Notes under the pieces: model-generated
Seen by the model: only the letters and a program-made list of their open reading frames with translations
What the model was told of the DNA's origin: nothing
Databases searched by the model: none
Source of the DNA: Arthrobacter sp. AFG7.2
Lineage (GTDB): Bacteria; Actinomycetota; Actinomycetes; Actinomycetales; Micrococcaceae
Assembly: GCF_002892835.1 (NCBI RefSeq)
Contig: NZ_PJMB01000004.1
Coordinates: 62,001 to 126,000, forward strand
Reading direction: 5' to 3'
DNA: 64,000 nt
Shown here: in pieces, positions 7,629 to 15,548 of the stretch
Layout: every line of letters begins with the position of its first letter
Numbering within the stretch: position 1 is the stretch's first letter
Program-made: the position numbers and the translations under genes

Positions 7629-10349
7629 TTACTCGGTGACCTCGAAAGTGAAGGTCTCAGTAAATTCCTCTCCGTGGACGTCGGAGGCGGTAACGGTGGC
7701 GGTGTGCTGGCCGATGGCCAGGACGGCCGGCAGGTTCACGCGCCACAGGTGGGAGGTGCGGTCATGGAGGCCGCCGCCATGCACCAGTTGCTCAAGGCTG
7801 GCGATAGGGTCGGTGTACTCGGCGCCGATCCGCGGCACATCATCGGCGGTCATCGACTGGGTGCGTGTGGCCTCGACGGGCTGGCCGCCGTCGATGGATG
7901 CCTTCACGGTGGAGCCGGTGGCACCCATCCAGAAGTTAGTGGTCAGCCAAGTCTGGCCGAGCTCGCCTTGGGTCACGGCGTTCGGGTTCTGCGGGGCCGG
8001 AGCTGTGCCGCGCCGCTCCTTGTACGTGTCGTACCAGGTCCGGTAGGTGGGGGAGTTGATGCCCAAGGCCATCTGGTCGGCACCGTCGTCACCGGTGGCG
8101 GTGAAACGTTCGCGGATTTCCGTGTTCTTAATATCCAAGGTCAGCACTCCGGGAGGGGTGCCGTCACGCTGCACCGAGGTGGGGTAGCCCTCCTTAAGGG
8201 TGCGTCCCTCGTACCACTGGCCGGATACTGCCGGGACGGTCAGATGGGTGAACGGCAGTCCGTCGTGGCCGAGTGTGTCGGTCCAGCCCGCCATCAGATC
8301 GCCCTTGCGCAGGTTTTCGGCCATGTGGGTGTGCCCGGCCAGGGAGACCACTTCACGGCCTTCAAGAATCTTGTAGATCTCCTTCAATGGCTCGGTGGAG
8401 TGGGTGTCGCTGTAGAAGAACTCGAGCAGGGGGCTGTGGGCGCCCAGAACAATGACCCGGTCCTCGGGGACAGCCGCGATGTCGGCGCGGAGCCACTCCA
8501 GCTGCTGATCACTGAGGCCCGAGTCGTATTTGTTGCCCGACGTGCCGGGATACACGATGTTGCTCAGTGCGACGACGTGGGCTTTGCCGGTGTCGTAGGA
8601 GTAGTACTCCGGGCCGAACTGGGAGCGGAAGGTGTCGAACTCGTGCTCACCGTCGAGAGCGTCGAAGTCCAGGTCGTGGTTGCCGGGCAGGAAGCGGGCC
8701 GGGCCGTTGAGCATGGAGGTCAGATTGCGGGTCTGCGAGTAGAGGGACAGGTCATTGCCCACGATGTCGCCAAGGAACAGGGCACCACATCCCGCGTAGT
8801 CGGTGCGGCCGGCGAGGTCGGCGAAGACACCGTTACGCGCGAATCTGACTTCTTCCTGATCGTAGGTTTGAACGTCCGCACCGAGCACGCAGTGCTGTTC
8901 CGGAGACAGGGTCAGGCCACTCTTGGCCAAGGGGAAGTTCACCTGGTCAGGCAGGGCCCCGGTAGGGGCGATGCCACCGTACTTCAGAGCAGGGGAGCCT
9001 GCGGGCAGGTGGTTATAGAAGAACTGTGCGACGTTGTCCTCGTCCACCGGCACCTGGTAGCCGCGCGGCTGTGTCACGAAGACGGTCATATTATCGAATG
9101 CCGGCAGTTCGTAGCGGCCCTGCCCGTCCGAGGTAACGACATCGCGGCCGTTGGAAACCGTCGCCCCGGGCAGGCCCGGCTCACCGGAATCCTGGGTCGA
9201 GTTCCTGTTCCTGTCATGGAACACGGTCCCGTTGAGAACCTGCTGGTTCGCCTCGGCAGCTTTGACGACTTCGACGCCGCCCCGGTAGGCGGAGGCGGCC
9301 CAGCTTGATTCTGCCGGTGCACTGTCGCCACCTTCGACGTTAACGCGTCGAACTTCAGTTTTGACTCTGTTGGTTCCGTCCGAGACGGTGAAGTAGTACT
9401 CGTACCAGAGCTTGTCTGCCGGGTCGAACACGTCGAGGATGTGTTCGTAGCGGTCGTCCTGTCCGGCCTTCAGATAATGGGTCTGAAATTCGGGTTCAAG
9501 GTCGCTACGCAGGTTCAGGGTGACCGTGCGAACCTGCTGGTCGTCGGTGGCAGTCGCTTCGAATGAGAAGTCTGCCGCGGGGTTGATGCTGGGCGCCGTT
9601 GCATCCGTCGCCGACGGTTCCACCGAGTCGACGGGAAGCACCATGAGACCTGCCGGAACCTGGTTCGGCGTGACGCTTCCGGGCGAAGCCGCAGCTATCC
9701 CGGTCAGGGTCTGTCGAGAGATGTCCTCTGGGTTGACCGTGTACTGGATGCCCTGATTGGCGGAGGTGTTGTCGGCGCCTTCAAGGTTGTAGTAGGCGCG
9801 GTTCAGGCCGAAGCCGGTGTTCGTAGCGATCTCCAGTCCGCGTGGCGACCCGTTGGCCATGCCCCCGGTGAAAACCTCGACCAGGTTCTCACCCATGACC
9901 AGGGAGGAACCGAACTTGGCGTTGAAGTCAGCGTCGGTCAATGAATCGTTCTGGCCGTTCTTGATCCAGAAGACCAAGGTCTTGCCTGCTGCAATGGAAA
10001 CGTCACGAGGCACGGACGGCCAGTCCACCACGTTGGAGTTGGTCAGATCCGCGCGCGGGTAGAGGTAGCGGAGGGTGTAATCACTGAAATCGACTGATTC
10101 GGAAGAAGCGTTGTACACCTCGATGAACTCGAAACCGTCGGCAGTGCCCACGTTGGACGTGTCCGGCGTGACTTCGGTGATCTGCAACGGCGCAGTGATC
10201 AGGGCCGGGTCGGGTTGCATAGCAGGGACTGGAGCGGCGGTGGCAGCAGGGCTAATCATGGCGCAGGTGGCCAGCAAAGCCAGAGCACCGGCGGTTATAC
10301 CTAAGGGCCGGGACAACCGGTTCGTCGGAAGAAAAGGGGATGGATACAC
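7629..10349 (-). CDS. Secreted calcineurin-like metallophosphoesterase with lamin-tail domain
   Basis: 906 aa, GTG start with AAGAGG upstream. Signal peptide at about 15-40 ending AAPVPA. Residues about 48-190 resemble a lamin tail domain (FEFIEVYNASSESVDFSDYTL). After a beta-rich linker, about 370-450 is the N-terminal barrel seen in this phosphoesterase group (NGTVFHDRNRNS). The catalytic domain covers about 490-700: FLGDIVGND, LPGNHD, VLGAHSP and LAGHTHM supply the metal ligands (an early D-x-H was not located with certainty). A beta-sandwich C-terminal domain follows. It probably cleaves a phosphoester outside the cell; substrate unknown. Monocistronic, and flanked by two direct copies of the 27-bp repeat. 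Confidence 0.88.
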   Translation of the reverse strand: MYPSPFLPTNRLSRPLGITAGALALLATCAMISPAATAAPVPAMQPDPALITAPLQITEVTPDTSNVGTADGFEFIEVYNASSESVDFSDYTLRYLYPRADLTNSNVVDWPSVPRDVSIAAGKTLVFWIKNGQNDSLTDADFNAKFGSSLVMGENLVEVFTGGMANGSPRGLEIATNTGFGLNRAYYNLEGADNTSANQGIQYTVNPEDISRQTLTGIAAASPGSVTPNQVPAGLMVLPVDSVEPSATDATAPSINPAADFSFEATATDDQQVRTVTLNLRSDLEPEFQTHYLKAGQDDRYEHILDVFDPADKLWYEYYFTVSDGTNRVKTEVRRVNVEGGDSAPAESSWAASAYRGGVEVVKAAEANQQVLNGTVFHDRNRNSTQDSGEPGLPGATVSNGRDVVTSDGQGRYELPAFDNMTVFVTQPRGYQVPVDEDNVAQFFYNHLPAGSPALKYGGIAPTGALPDQVNFPLAKSGLTLSPEQHCVLGADVQTYDQEEVRFARNGVFADLAGRTDYAGCGALFLGDIVGNDLSLYSQTRNLTSMLNGPARFLPGNHDLDFDALDGEHEFDTFRSQFGPEYYSYDTGKAHVVALSNIVYPGTSGNKYDSGLSDQQLEWLRADIAAVPEDRVIVLGAHSPLLEFFYSDTHSTEPLKEIYKILEGREVVSLAGHTHMAENLRKGDLMAGWTDTLGHDGLPFTHLTVPAVSGQWYEGRTLKEGYPTSVQRDGTPPGVLTLDIKNTEIRERFTATGDDGADQMALGINSPTYRTWYDTYKERRGTAPAPQNPNAVTQGELGQTWLTTNFWMGATGSTVKASIDGGQPVEATRTQSMTADDVPRIGAEYTDPIASLEQLVHGGGLHDRTSHLWRVNLPAVLAIGQHTATVTASDVHGEEFTETFTFEVTE

Positions 10350-10555
10350 GAAATGAACCTCTTATGGAGTGATGTATTGCCCCGTCGCGGGGGCGAGACC
10401 ACTGCCAACTTTTGCCAAACCAAATGAACGGAAGCCGAAGGAAAAACAACGTGAGCGCTACACGTTTCTTTCGTAGCTGCTCCGGATTCAGGAAAAACCA
10501 CGAAAAGACGGCAGGAAACAGCCCTTCTACGGGCACTCCCCGCCCAATCTAAAGT

Positions 10556-10582
10556 GCCGATAAAAGAGATTCCGTCAACCTA
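10556..10582 (+). repeat. 27-bp dispersed intergenic repeat, copy 2
   Basis: GCCGATAAAAGAGATTCCG then TCAACCTA. It lies 207 bp upstream of the phosphoesterase start and, with copy 1, brackets that gene in direct orientation. Confidence 0.55.
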
Positions 10583-11005
10583 GGAGCGCCGGAGTGCCGA
10601 GCTTAATACACGAGGTTGACCAATCAGGTTCCAGATTCAGAACTAGGGCTTCCAGAGGTTCAAGTCGGACCAATAGCCTCTGATGTGCTTTGGGCGTGAC
10701 CGTGAAGCCCGGCTCAAGCAAGTGCGCCAGGAGCTCCCCGGCTGTGTCATGTTCGCGAAGTGAGGGGCCTTTTGAACGCGCGGTTAAAAAGACGCGAGCC
10801 ATGGGCAGACGTGTTTCCAGCATCATACGCAGCACAGCACCAAAGCGGCTGGGATGGGAGAATCCAAACATGCGGGCGACCGAGCGCGCACCGGGGTCTG
10901 CATGAGCTCGTAGAGGAACAGCAGGTTTCCGAAGCTCAGCACGTCAGTGACAGCCCAAATGGGCACATCTTGTTCCGGGTACTTCAACAGGTGGTGCTTG
11001 ATAGA
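10575..11005 (-). pseudogene. Frameshifted remnant of an Abi-family (Abi_2-like) gene
   Basis: Reading the minus strand from 11005 gives SIKHHLLKYPEQDVPIW then AVTDVLSFGNLLFLYELM, matching the Abi (AbiD/AbiF-type) signature H-x-KYxxxxxPIW...xxSFGxLxxLY. At about 10890 the frame must change to continue with SVARMFGFSHPSRFGAVL and RMMLETRLPMARVF, which fits the following helices of that family. The start, the first third and the RN-x4-H active-site region are not recognisable. Abi proteins act in phage abortive infection. No intact ORF covers it, so it is read as decayed. The GntR gene starts beyond it. Confidence 0.6.
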
Positions 11006-11104
11006 CGAACACGGCGCGCGCCGGTCCGCCGACGATGGCTACCCAGATGTAGCTGCTCCACTAAAGGATGTCCCGATGAACACAGTCTCAGCGAGGAGAC
11101 CTGG

Positions 11105-11785
11105 TCAGCGCCCCTCTTGACGTCCTTCGAGGACCTCGATTGCCCGCCGGCCCAGACTGCCGAGGACGTGCCGATGCATGGTTTCGCGGGCATGGTCGGC
11201 TTGACCGGCGATAACAGCTTCAGCAATTAGAACGTGTTCCTGCTGCACCCGGGCATGGTCTTTTGCCGAGTCCTGTTGATTTTGCAGTCCGATGTGGCGG
11301 TACTGGTCTGCCTTGTCCCAAAGGCCTTCCAGGATCCCGATGAGGAGAGGGTTGTGGGACGCCGTGTAGATGGCACGGTGGAAGTTGCGGTGCGCTGTCA
11401 TCGCGTCCAGATCGCTGGACTCATTCAGCGGGGTCAGCTGCTTGAGTGTTACTTCAATAGCCGAAATGTCTTCGGGTGTCCGGCTTGTGGCGGCCAGTGC
11501 CGCAGCCAGGGGGTCCAGGTTTTCCCTGATGACGTAGAGGTTGCGGGCCTCATCCGGGCTGAGCGGGGTGACTCTTGCGTCCCTGTGGGAGTCCAGTTGC
11601 ACCATGCCTTCGGCAGCGAGCCGGCGGAGGGCTTCGCGCAGGGGCGTGGTGCTTACTCCGAGTTCCTGGGCGAGCGATGTCTGGCTGAAGACTGCGCCAG
11701 GCTGGATCTGCCCGGTGAGTATGCGGCGGCGCAGTTCGTCGTAGGCGTAGGCGCTCTTGGTCAGCGCTATGGGAGGGATCGGCAC
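11105..11785 (-). CDS. GntR-family (FCD) transcriptional regulator
   Basis: 226 aa. Winged HTH at about 8-75 (YDELRRRILTGQIQPG, FSQTSLAQELGVSTTPLREAL), then an FCD ligand domain with its metal/ligand residues in HRNFHRAIY (about 135), HNPLL and ARVQQEHVLI...MHRHV. FCD regulators often sense carboxylic acids. It is the gene downstream of tctA on the same strand, about 140 bp away, at the edge of the citrate locus, so it probably controls the tct and acn-icd arms through the palindrome at 15476 (inference). Its own upstream region carries a related sequence (TATAGGCTGTCGGCTA near 11811). Confidence 0.88.
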   Translation of the reverse strand: MPIPPIALTKSAYAYDELRRRILTGQIQPGAVFSQTSLAQELGVSTTPLREALRRLAAEGMVQLDSHRDARVTPLSPDEARNLYVIRENLDPLAAALAATSRTPEDISAIEVTLKQLTPLNESSDLDAMTAHRNFHRAIYTASHNPLLIGILEGLWDKADQYRHIGLQNQQDSAKDHARVQQEHVLIAEAVIAGQADHARETMHRHVLGSLGRRAIEVLEGRQEGR

Positions 11786-11925
11786 GGGTACTCCTTACGC
11801 CCTTTCTGCTTTATAGGCTGTCGGCTACATTACTCCCAGCACACGCCTGGTTTGGACCTTGCACAGCCTGGGGTGGAGGCGCCATCCCGCGCTCCACCCC
11901 AAACTGGCCAGGCAATGGGTAGCTG

Positions 11926-13431
11926 CTAGACGTCCTGACGGGCGCGGGTGGTGATCCGCCGCCACAGTGTGTAGGCGAGCACGACGGCGAGTATTCCGTA
12001 GAGCGTCCAGGTGACCGGGCTGTCGACCAGGACGGAGACCTGGCCGCCGCTGGACATCATGGCGTTGCGGAGGCTGGTCTCGGCCAGGGGGCCCAGGACG
12101 ACACCGATCATGATGGGAGCCAGCGGGAAGCCATACCTGCGCAGGACGAAGCCAAGGATCCCGATGGCCAACACGATGAAGAGGTCGGCGACCGCGGCGC
12201 TGGTGGCATAGACGCCAAGCCCGCAGAACACTGTGATGCCGGCGTAGAGGTAGTGCTTGGGGATGAGCAGCAGTTTGGCCCAGAGCGGCGCGAACGGCAG
12301 GTTGAGGATCAGCAGGACCACCAGGCCGATGAAGAGGCTGGCGAGCAGGGCCCACACCAGGTCGGCGTTGCGTTCGAACAGGAGCGGTCCCGGCTGCAGC
12401 CCGTACTGCTGGAAGGCTGCGAGCATGATCGCGGCGGTGGCTGAGGTGGGCAGGCCGAGGGCGAGGAGGGCGCCCATAGCGGTACCGGAGGTGGCGTTTC
12501 CCGCGGCCTCGGGTGCGGCGACGCCCCGGATTGCGCCCTTGCCGAACTGCGGATCGCGGCGCTTGCGGTCCAGCTGGCGCTCCGTTCCGTAGGCCATGAA
12601 GGTCGGCACTTCTGCGCCGCCTACGGGAATTACGCCAAAGGGGACACCGAAGGCAGTACCCCGGAGCCACGCCGGCAGTGCCTCCCGGAATTCCCGCTTT
12701 GAGAGGTAGGGGCGGCCGGAGACTGCGATGGCCGAGAGCTTCGGATCGCGGTGGATGCGGGAAGCAACATGGAAGACCTCACCCAGGGCCAGGATGCCCA
12801 CGGTGATGACGATGATGCTGATTCCGTCAAAAAGTTGGGGCACGTCCGCGGTGAAGCGGGACGCTCCTGAGATGCCATCGATTCCCACAATGGCCAGGGC
12901 CAGGCCGATGGCGAGAGCGGACAATCCCTTGATAACTGAATCCGATACCACGGAGGCGGTGGCGATGAACGCGAAGACGGCCAGCGCAAAGTATTCGGCC
13001 GGTCCGAACATCACGGCAATGTCGGCAAGCTTGGGGGCAAAGAACACCACCAGCGTGGTGGCGATGAGGCCGCCGATGAACGCTCCAATGGCGGAGGTGG
13101 CCAGTGCCTGCGGTGCCCGCCCGAGCTTTGCCATCCGGTGGCCCTCAAAGGTGGTGGCGATCGCTGTTGAACCGCCCGGGGTGTTCATGAGGATACCCAT
13201 GGTGGAGTCGCCGAAGAGCCCGCCGAAGTAGACACCGGCGAACATGATGAAGGCGCCCACCGGGTCAAGGCTGAAGGTCACCGGAAGCAGGAGCGCCACT
13301 GCCATGGAGGAACCGAGGCCGGGGATCACGCCGACGGCGGTGCCGAGGAATGCGCCGACGAATACCCAGAGCAGGTTCATGGGGGTGAAGGCCTGTGAGA
13401 AGCCTTCCAGGAGAAGGGTTAGGGATTCCAT
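11926..13431 (-). CDS. tctA: Tripartite tricarboxylate transporter, large membrane subunit
   Basis: 501 aa. TctA-type integral membrane protein, 11-12 helices; conserved blocks GVIPGLGSSMAVALLLPVTF near the N-terminus, GVYFGGLFGDSTMGILMNTPG and the internal-repeat counterpart GVAAPEAAGNATSGTAMGALLALGLPTS trimmed here as GLPTSATAAIML. With TctB and the periplasmic-type binding protein TctC it imports citrate or a related tricarboxylate using an ion gradient. Its ATG overlaps the tctB stop by one base (TGATG), so translation is coupled. Last gene of the tctC-usp-tctB-tctA operon. Confidence 0.93.
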   Translation of the reverse strand: MESLTLLLEGFSQAFTPMNLLWVFVGAFLGTAVGVIPGLGSSMAVALLLPVTFSLDPVGAFIMFAGVYFGGLFGDSTMGILMNTPGGSTAIATTFEGHRMAKLGRAPQALATSAIGAFIGGLIATTLVVFFAPKLADIAVMFGPAEYFALAVFAFIATASVVSDSVIKGLSALAIGLALAIVGIDGISGASRFTADVPQLFDGISIIVITVGILALGEVFHVASRIHRDPKLSAIAVSGRPYLSKREFREALPAWLRGTAFGVPFGVIPVGGAEVPTFMAYGTERQLDRKRRDPQFGKGAIRGVAAPEAAGNATSGTAMGALLALGLPTSATAAIMLAAFQQYGLQPGPLLFERNADLVWALLASLFIGLVVLLILNLPFAPLWAKLLLIPKHYLYAGITVFCGLGVYATSAAVADLFIVLAIGILGFVLRRYGFPLAPIMIGVVLGPLAETSLRNAMMSSGGQVSVLVDSPVTWTLYGILAVVLAYTLWRRITTRARQDV

Positions 13432-13991
13432 CAGCCGTAGATACCTTCCAGGATGCCGCCGGGCAGGTTGAGGCCCAGGCCGGCGCCGAACGCGACCTGG
13501 ATGCAGGAGGCGAAGACCAGGGACAGGCCAAGGTCGAACAGCGGGCGCTTGCTTCCCAGCGCCCGGGATACACCCCAGAACAGCATCGCCGCGGAGATGA
13601 GCCAGCCCACCGGGACGAGCAGCAGGGCAAACGCAAGGAACGATCCAAAGACGAGCCCAAGCGACTTCCAGTCAGTATGGAAGCGGTGTTCGGCGGCTGC
13701 TTCAACAACATGCTCGGGCTTCCGCAGGGTCTGCACCACCAGCAGTACCGCGAGGACGAAAATGGCAATGACGATCAGGGTGGGGAAGAAGGTGGGACCT
13801 GGAGCTTTGGCGCCTTCCGGCACGTCCATGGCCAGGATCCCTGCAGTGAGGTAGGTTCCGATCGCAGCCAGGATGCCTGCAACCACCAGGCCGCTGCGGC
13901 CGGCCCAGAATCCGTGTTTCCTGCCCGCGTGCTGGTCAACCGGGTGAATTTCCTCTGCTGTTTCTGCGCTGTTGCCTGCGTCAGTGATCAT
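13431..13991 (-). CDS. tctB: Tripartite tricarboxylate transporter, small membrane subunit
   Basis: 186 aa, typical TctB length. A hydrophilic N-terminal 30 residues is followed by four predicted membrane helices (about 33-55, 75-95, 118-145 and 155-180). TctB sequence is poorly conserved; the call rests on topology, size and the fixed order with tctA and tctC. Its start lies inside the usp reading frame (11-nt overlap), and its stop overlaps the tctA start. Confidence 0.85.
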   Translation of the reverse strand: MITDAGNSAETAEEIHPVDQHAGRKHGFWAGRSGLVVAGILAAIGTYLTAGILAMDVPEGAKAPGPTFFPTLIVIAIFVLAVLLVVQTLRKPEHVVEAAAEHRFHTDWKSLGLVFGSFLAFALLLVPVGWLISAAMLFWGVSRALGSKRPLFDLGLSLVFASCIQVAFGAGLGLNLPGGILEGIYG

Positions 13992-14367
13992 CGGAGTCCG
14001 CCTTCACGGTCAGGACAGGAACCGTTGAGCCAAGGATGATGCTCTGTGCGTCCGAACCCAGGATGACTTTGCTGACGCGCGAGCGGTTGCGGACGCCTAC
14101 TACCAGGAGGGCGGCGCCGGTTTCCATCGCAGTGTCCAGTAATTCTTCGGCCGCATGGCGTCCCTGCGGGTTCCGGGGCAGGAGTGTGGCGCCGGCTTCG
14201 ACGGCGTCATGCAGGGCGGTGTCAACGGCAGCGCCGGTGCCACTTTCGAGGATCTCCCCGAGCGGGAAGATGGCAAGGGGCTTTCCGGTGACTTCGGCCG
14301 CCTGCAGGCCGTGCCGGAGGGCGGCGTTGCCCTCGGCGGTTTTTGTGTATCCAACCAGGATTGTCAT
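13981..14367 (-). CDS. Universal stress protein (UspA domain)
   Basis: 128 aa. Starts MTILVGYTKTAEGNAALRHG (beta-1/alpha-1 of the Usp fold) and has VVGVRNRSRVSKVILGSDAQ with VPVLTV at the end. The ATP-binding signature of the G-2x-G-9x-G-S/T type is altered at the first glycine pair (GVRNRS...GS). Small cytosolic alpha/beta protein. Unusual in being inside a transporter operon, between tctC and tctB, overlapping tctB; this suggests a regulatory link between transport and energy state (inference). Confidence 0.85.
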   Translation of the reverse strand: MTILVGYTKTAEGNAALRHGLQAAEVTGKPLAIFPLGEILESGTGAAVDTALHDAVEAGATLLPRNPQGRHAAEELLDTAMETGAALLVVGVRNRSRVSKVILGSDAQSIILGSTVPVLTVKADSDDH

Positions 14368-14398
14368 GTCTTCTCCAGTGATGTGTTTGAGGGGGAGG

Positions 14399-15415
14399 TC
14401 AGTAGCCGAGTTCGTTCCAGATCTTGTTCACGGCCTCGCTCTCGTCGGCGATGAACTGTTCGAATTCCTCTCCGGCGAGGAACCTGTCGGTCCACTGGTT
14501 GCGCTCTATGGCGTCTTTCCATTCGGGGGTCTGCACCACTTCGGTGACGATGTCCTGCAGTTCCTGCTTTTGCTCAGGCGTGATGCCGGGGGCGGCCACA
14601 ATTCCGCGCCAGTTGGTCAGGTCGATGTCGTAGCCGAGTTCTTTCAGCGTGGGCACATCGATCGACTCCACGGGTTCGGGTGCCGAGACGGCCAGGGCCT
14701 TGAGGCGCCCGGCTTCGATCTGGTCCGAGAAGTCCACGTAGCCGCTCACTGAGGCTTTGATGGTGCCGGACATGAGCGAGGTCGCCAGTTCGCCGCCGCC
14801 GGAGTAAGCGATGTAGTTAACCGCGGTGGGTTCGATGCCGGCGGCCTGGGCGAGCTGGGTAATAATCATCTGGTCAACGCTGCCGAGCGAACCGCCGCCG
14901 AAAGCGAAGGAGCCAGGGTCCTGCTTCCAGGCCGATACCAGGTCATTCACGGTGTTGAACGGTGAATCGGCGGGAACCACCAGAACGTCGTAGTCCTCCG
15001 TGATCCTGGCGATGGGCGTGACATCCTCCAAGGTGGTGTCCGAGCCGTTGATGTTGATCGCACCCAGCATGGTGATGCCCATGAGCATCAGAGTGCTGCT
15101 CTCACCTTCCATGCCCGCGAACTTCGTCAGGCCGATGGTTCCTCCGGCGCCCGGGATGTTCACTACCTGGGCGTTATTGACGATGCCCTGCGCGCGCATC
15201 GCCTGCTGGGCCTCGCGGGCTGCTCCGTCCCAGCCGCCTCCCGCGCCGGCCGGCGCGATCAGGGTGAGCCGGTTCCGGGCGTCGTCCCCGGAGCCGCTCG
15301 CGGACGCGTTTACGGAGGCGAGAGCGACGGCGGTGATGCCAAGGATTGCGAACGCGGCACGAGCCGCCTGTCTAATGCGGGAGGTTTTCTTAGCAGACGT
15401 CGGATGGGGCTCCAT
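14399..15415 (-). CDS. tctC: Tripartite tricarboxylate transporter, substrate-binding protein
   Basis: 338 aa. N-terminal Sec signal (basic stretch, hydrophobic about 20-40, ASASG), no lipobox Cys. Bug/TctC family: LTLIAPAGAGGGWDGAARE with the ligand loops at about 53-70, NIPGAGGTIGLTKFA, FGGGSLGSVDQM, YSGGGELATSLMSG and VSAPEPVESIDVPTLKE. Binds the tricarboxylate outside the membrane and passes it to TctAB. First gene of the minus-strand tct operon, divergent from the aconitase gene with the palindrome at 15476 between them. Confidence 0.92.
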   Translation of the reverse strand: MEPHPTSAKKTSRIRQAARAAFAILGITAVALASVNASASGSGDDARNRLTLIAPAGAGGGWDGAAREAQQAMRAQGIVNNAQVVNIPGAGGTIGLTKFAGMEGESSTLMLMGITMLGAININGSDTTLEDVTPIARITEDYDVLVVPADSPFNTVNDLVSAWKQDPGSFAFGGGSLGSVDQMIITQLAQAAGIEPTAVNYIAYSGGGELATSLMSGTIKASVSGYVDFSDQIEAGRLKALAVSAPEPVESIDVPTLKELGYDIDLTNWRGIVAAPGITPEQKQELQDIVTEVVQTPEWKDAIERNQWTDRFLAGEEFEQFIADESEAVNKIWNELGY

Positions 15416-15475
15416 CGCCCTTCCTTCCTATTGGGGAGTGCTCTGGCGCTTGGGATGTGATGAGCGCCACCGCTG

Positions 15476-15489
15476 TAGCTTATAAGCTA
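15476..15489. promoter_or_regulatory. Operator candidate between tctC and aconitase genes
   Basis: TAGCTTATAAGCTA is a perfect 14-bp palindrome, located 60 bp before each divergent start (15415 minus, 15549 plus). The size and position suit a GntR/FCD dimer; the local regulator at 11105 is the obvious candidate. Confidence 0.6.
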
Positions 15490-15548
15490 TGATCTATATG
15501 TGTCCACTCACTGGGCATACCGCCAGAATTCGCAGAGAAGGTGTTGCA

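Noticed and set aside
7599..9308. Plus-strand 569-codon frame opposite the phosphoesterase
   Set aside because: It is the complement-strand shadow of a recognised multi-domain protein; no family features, and the Gly/Val/Asp-rich composition is typical of such shadows.
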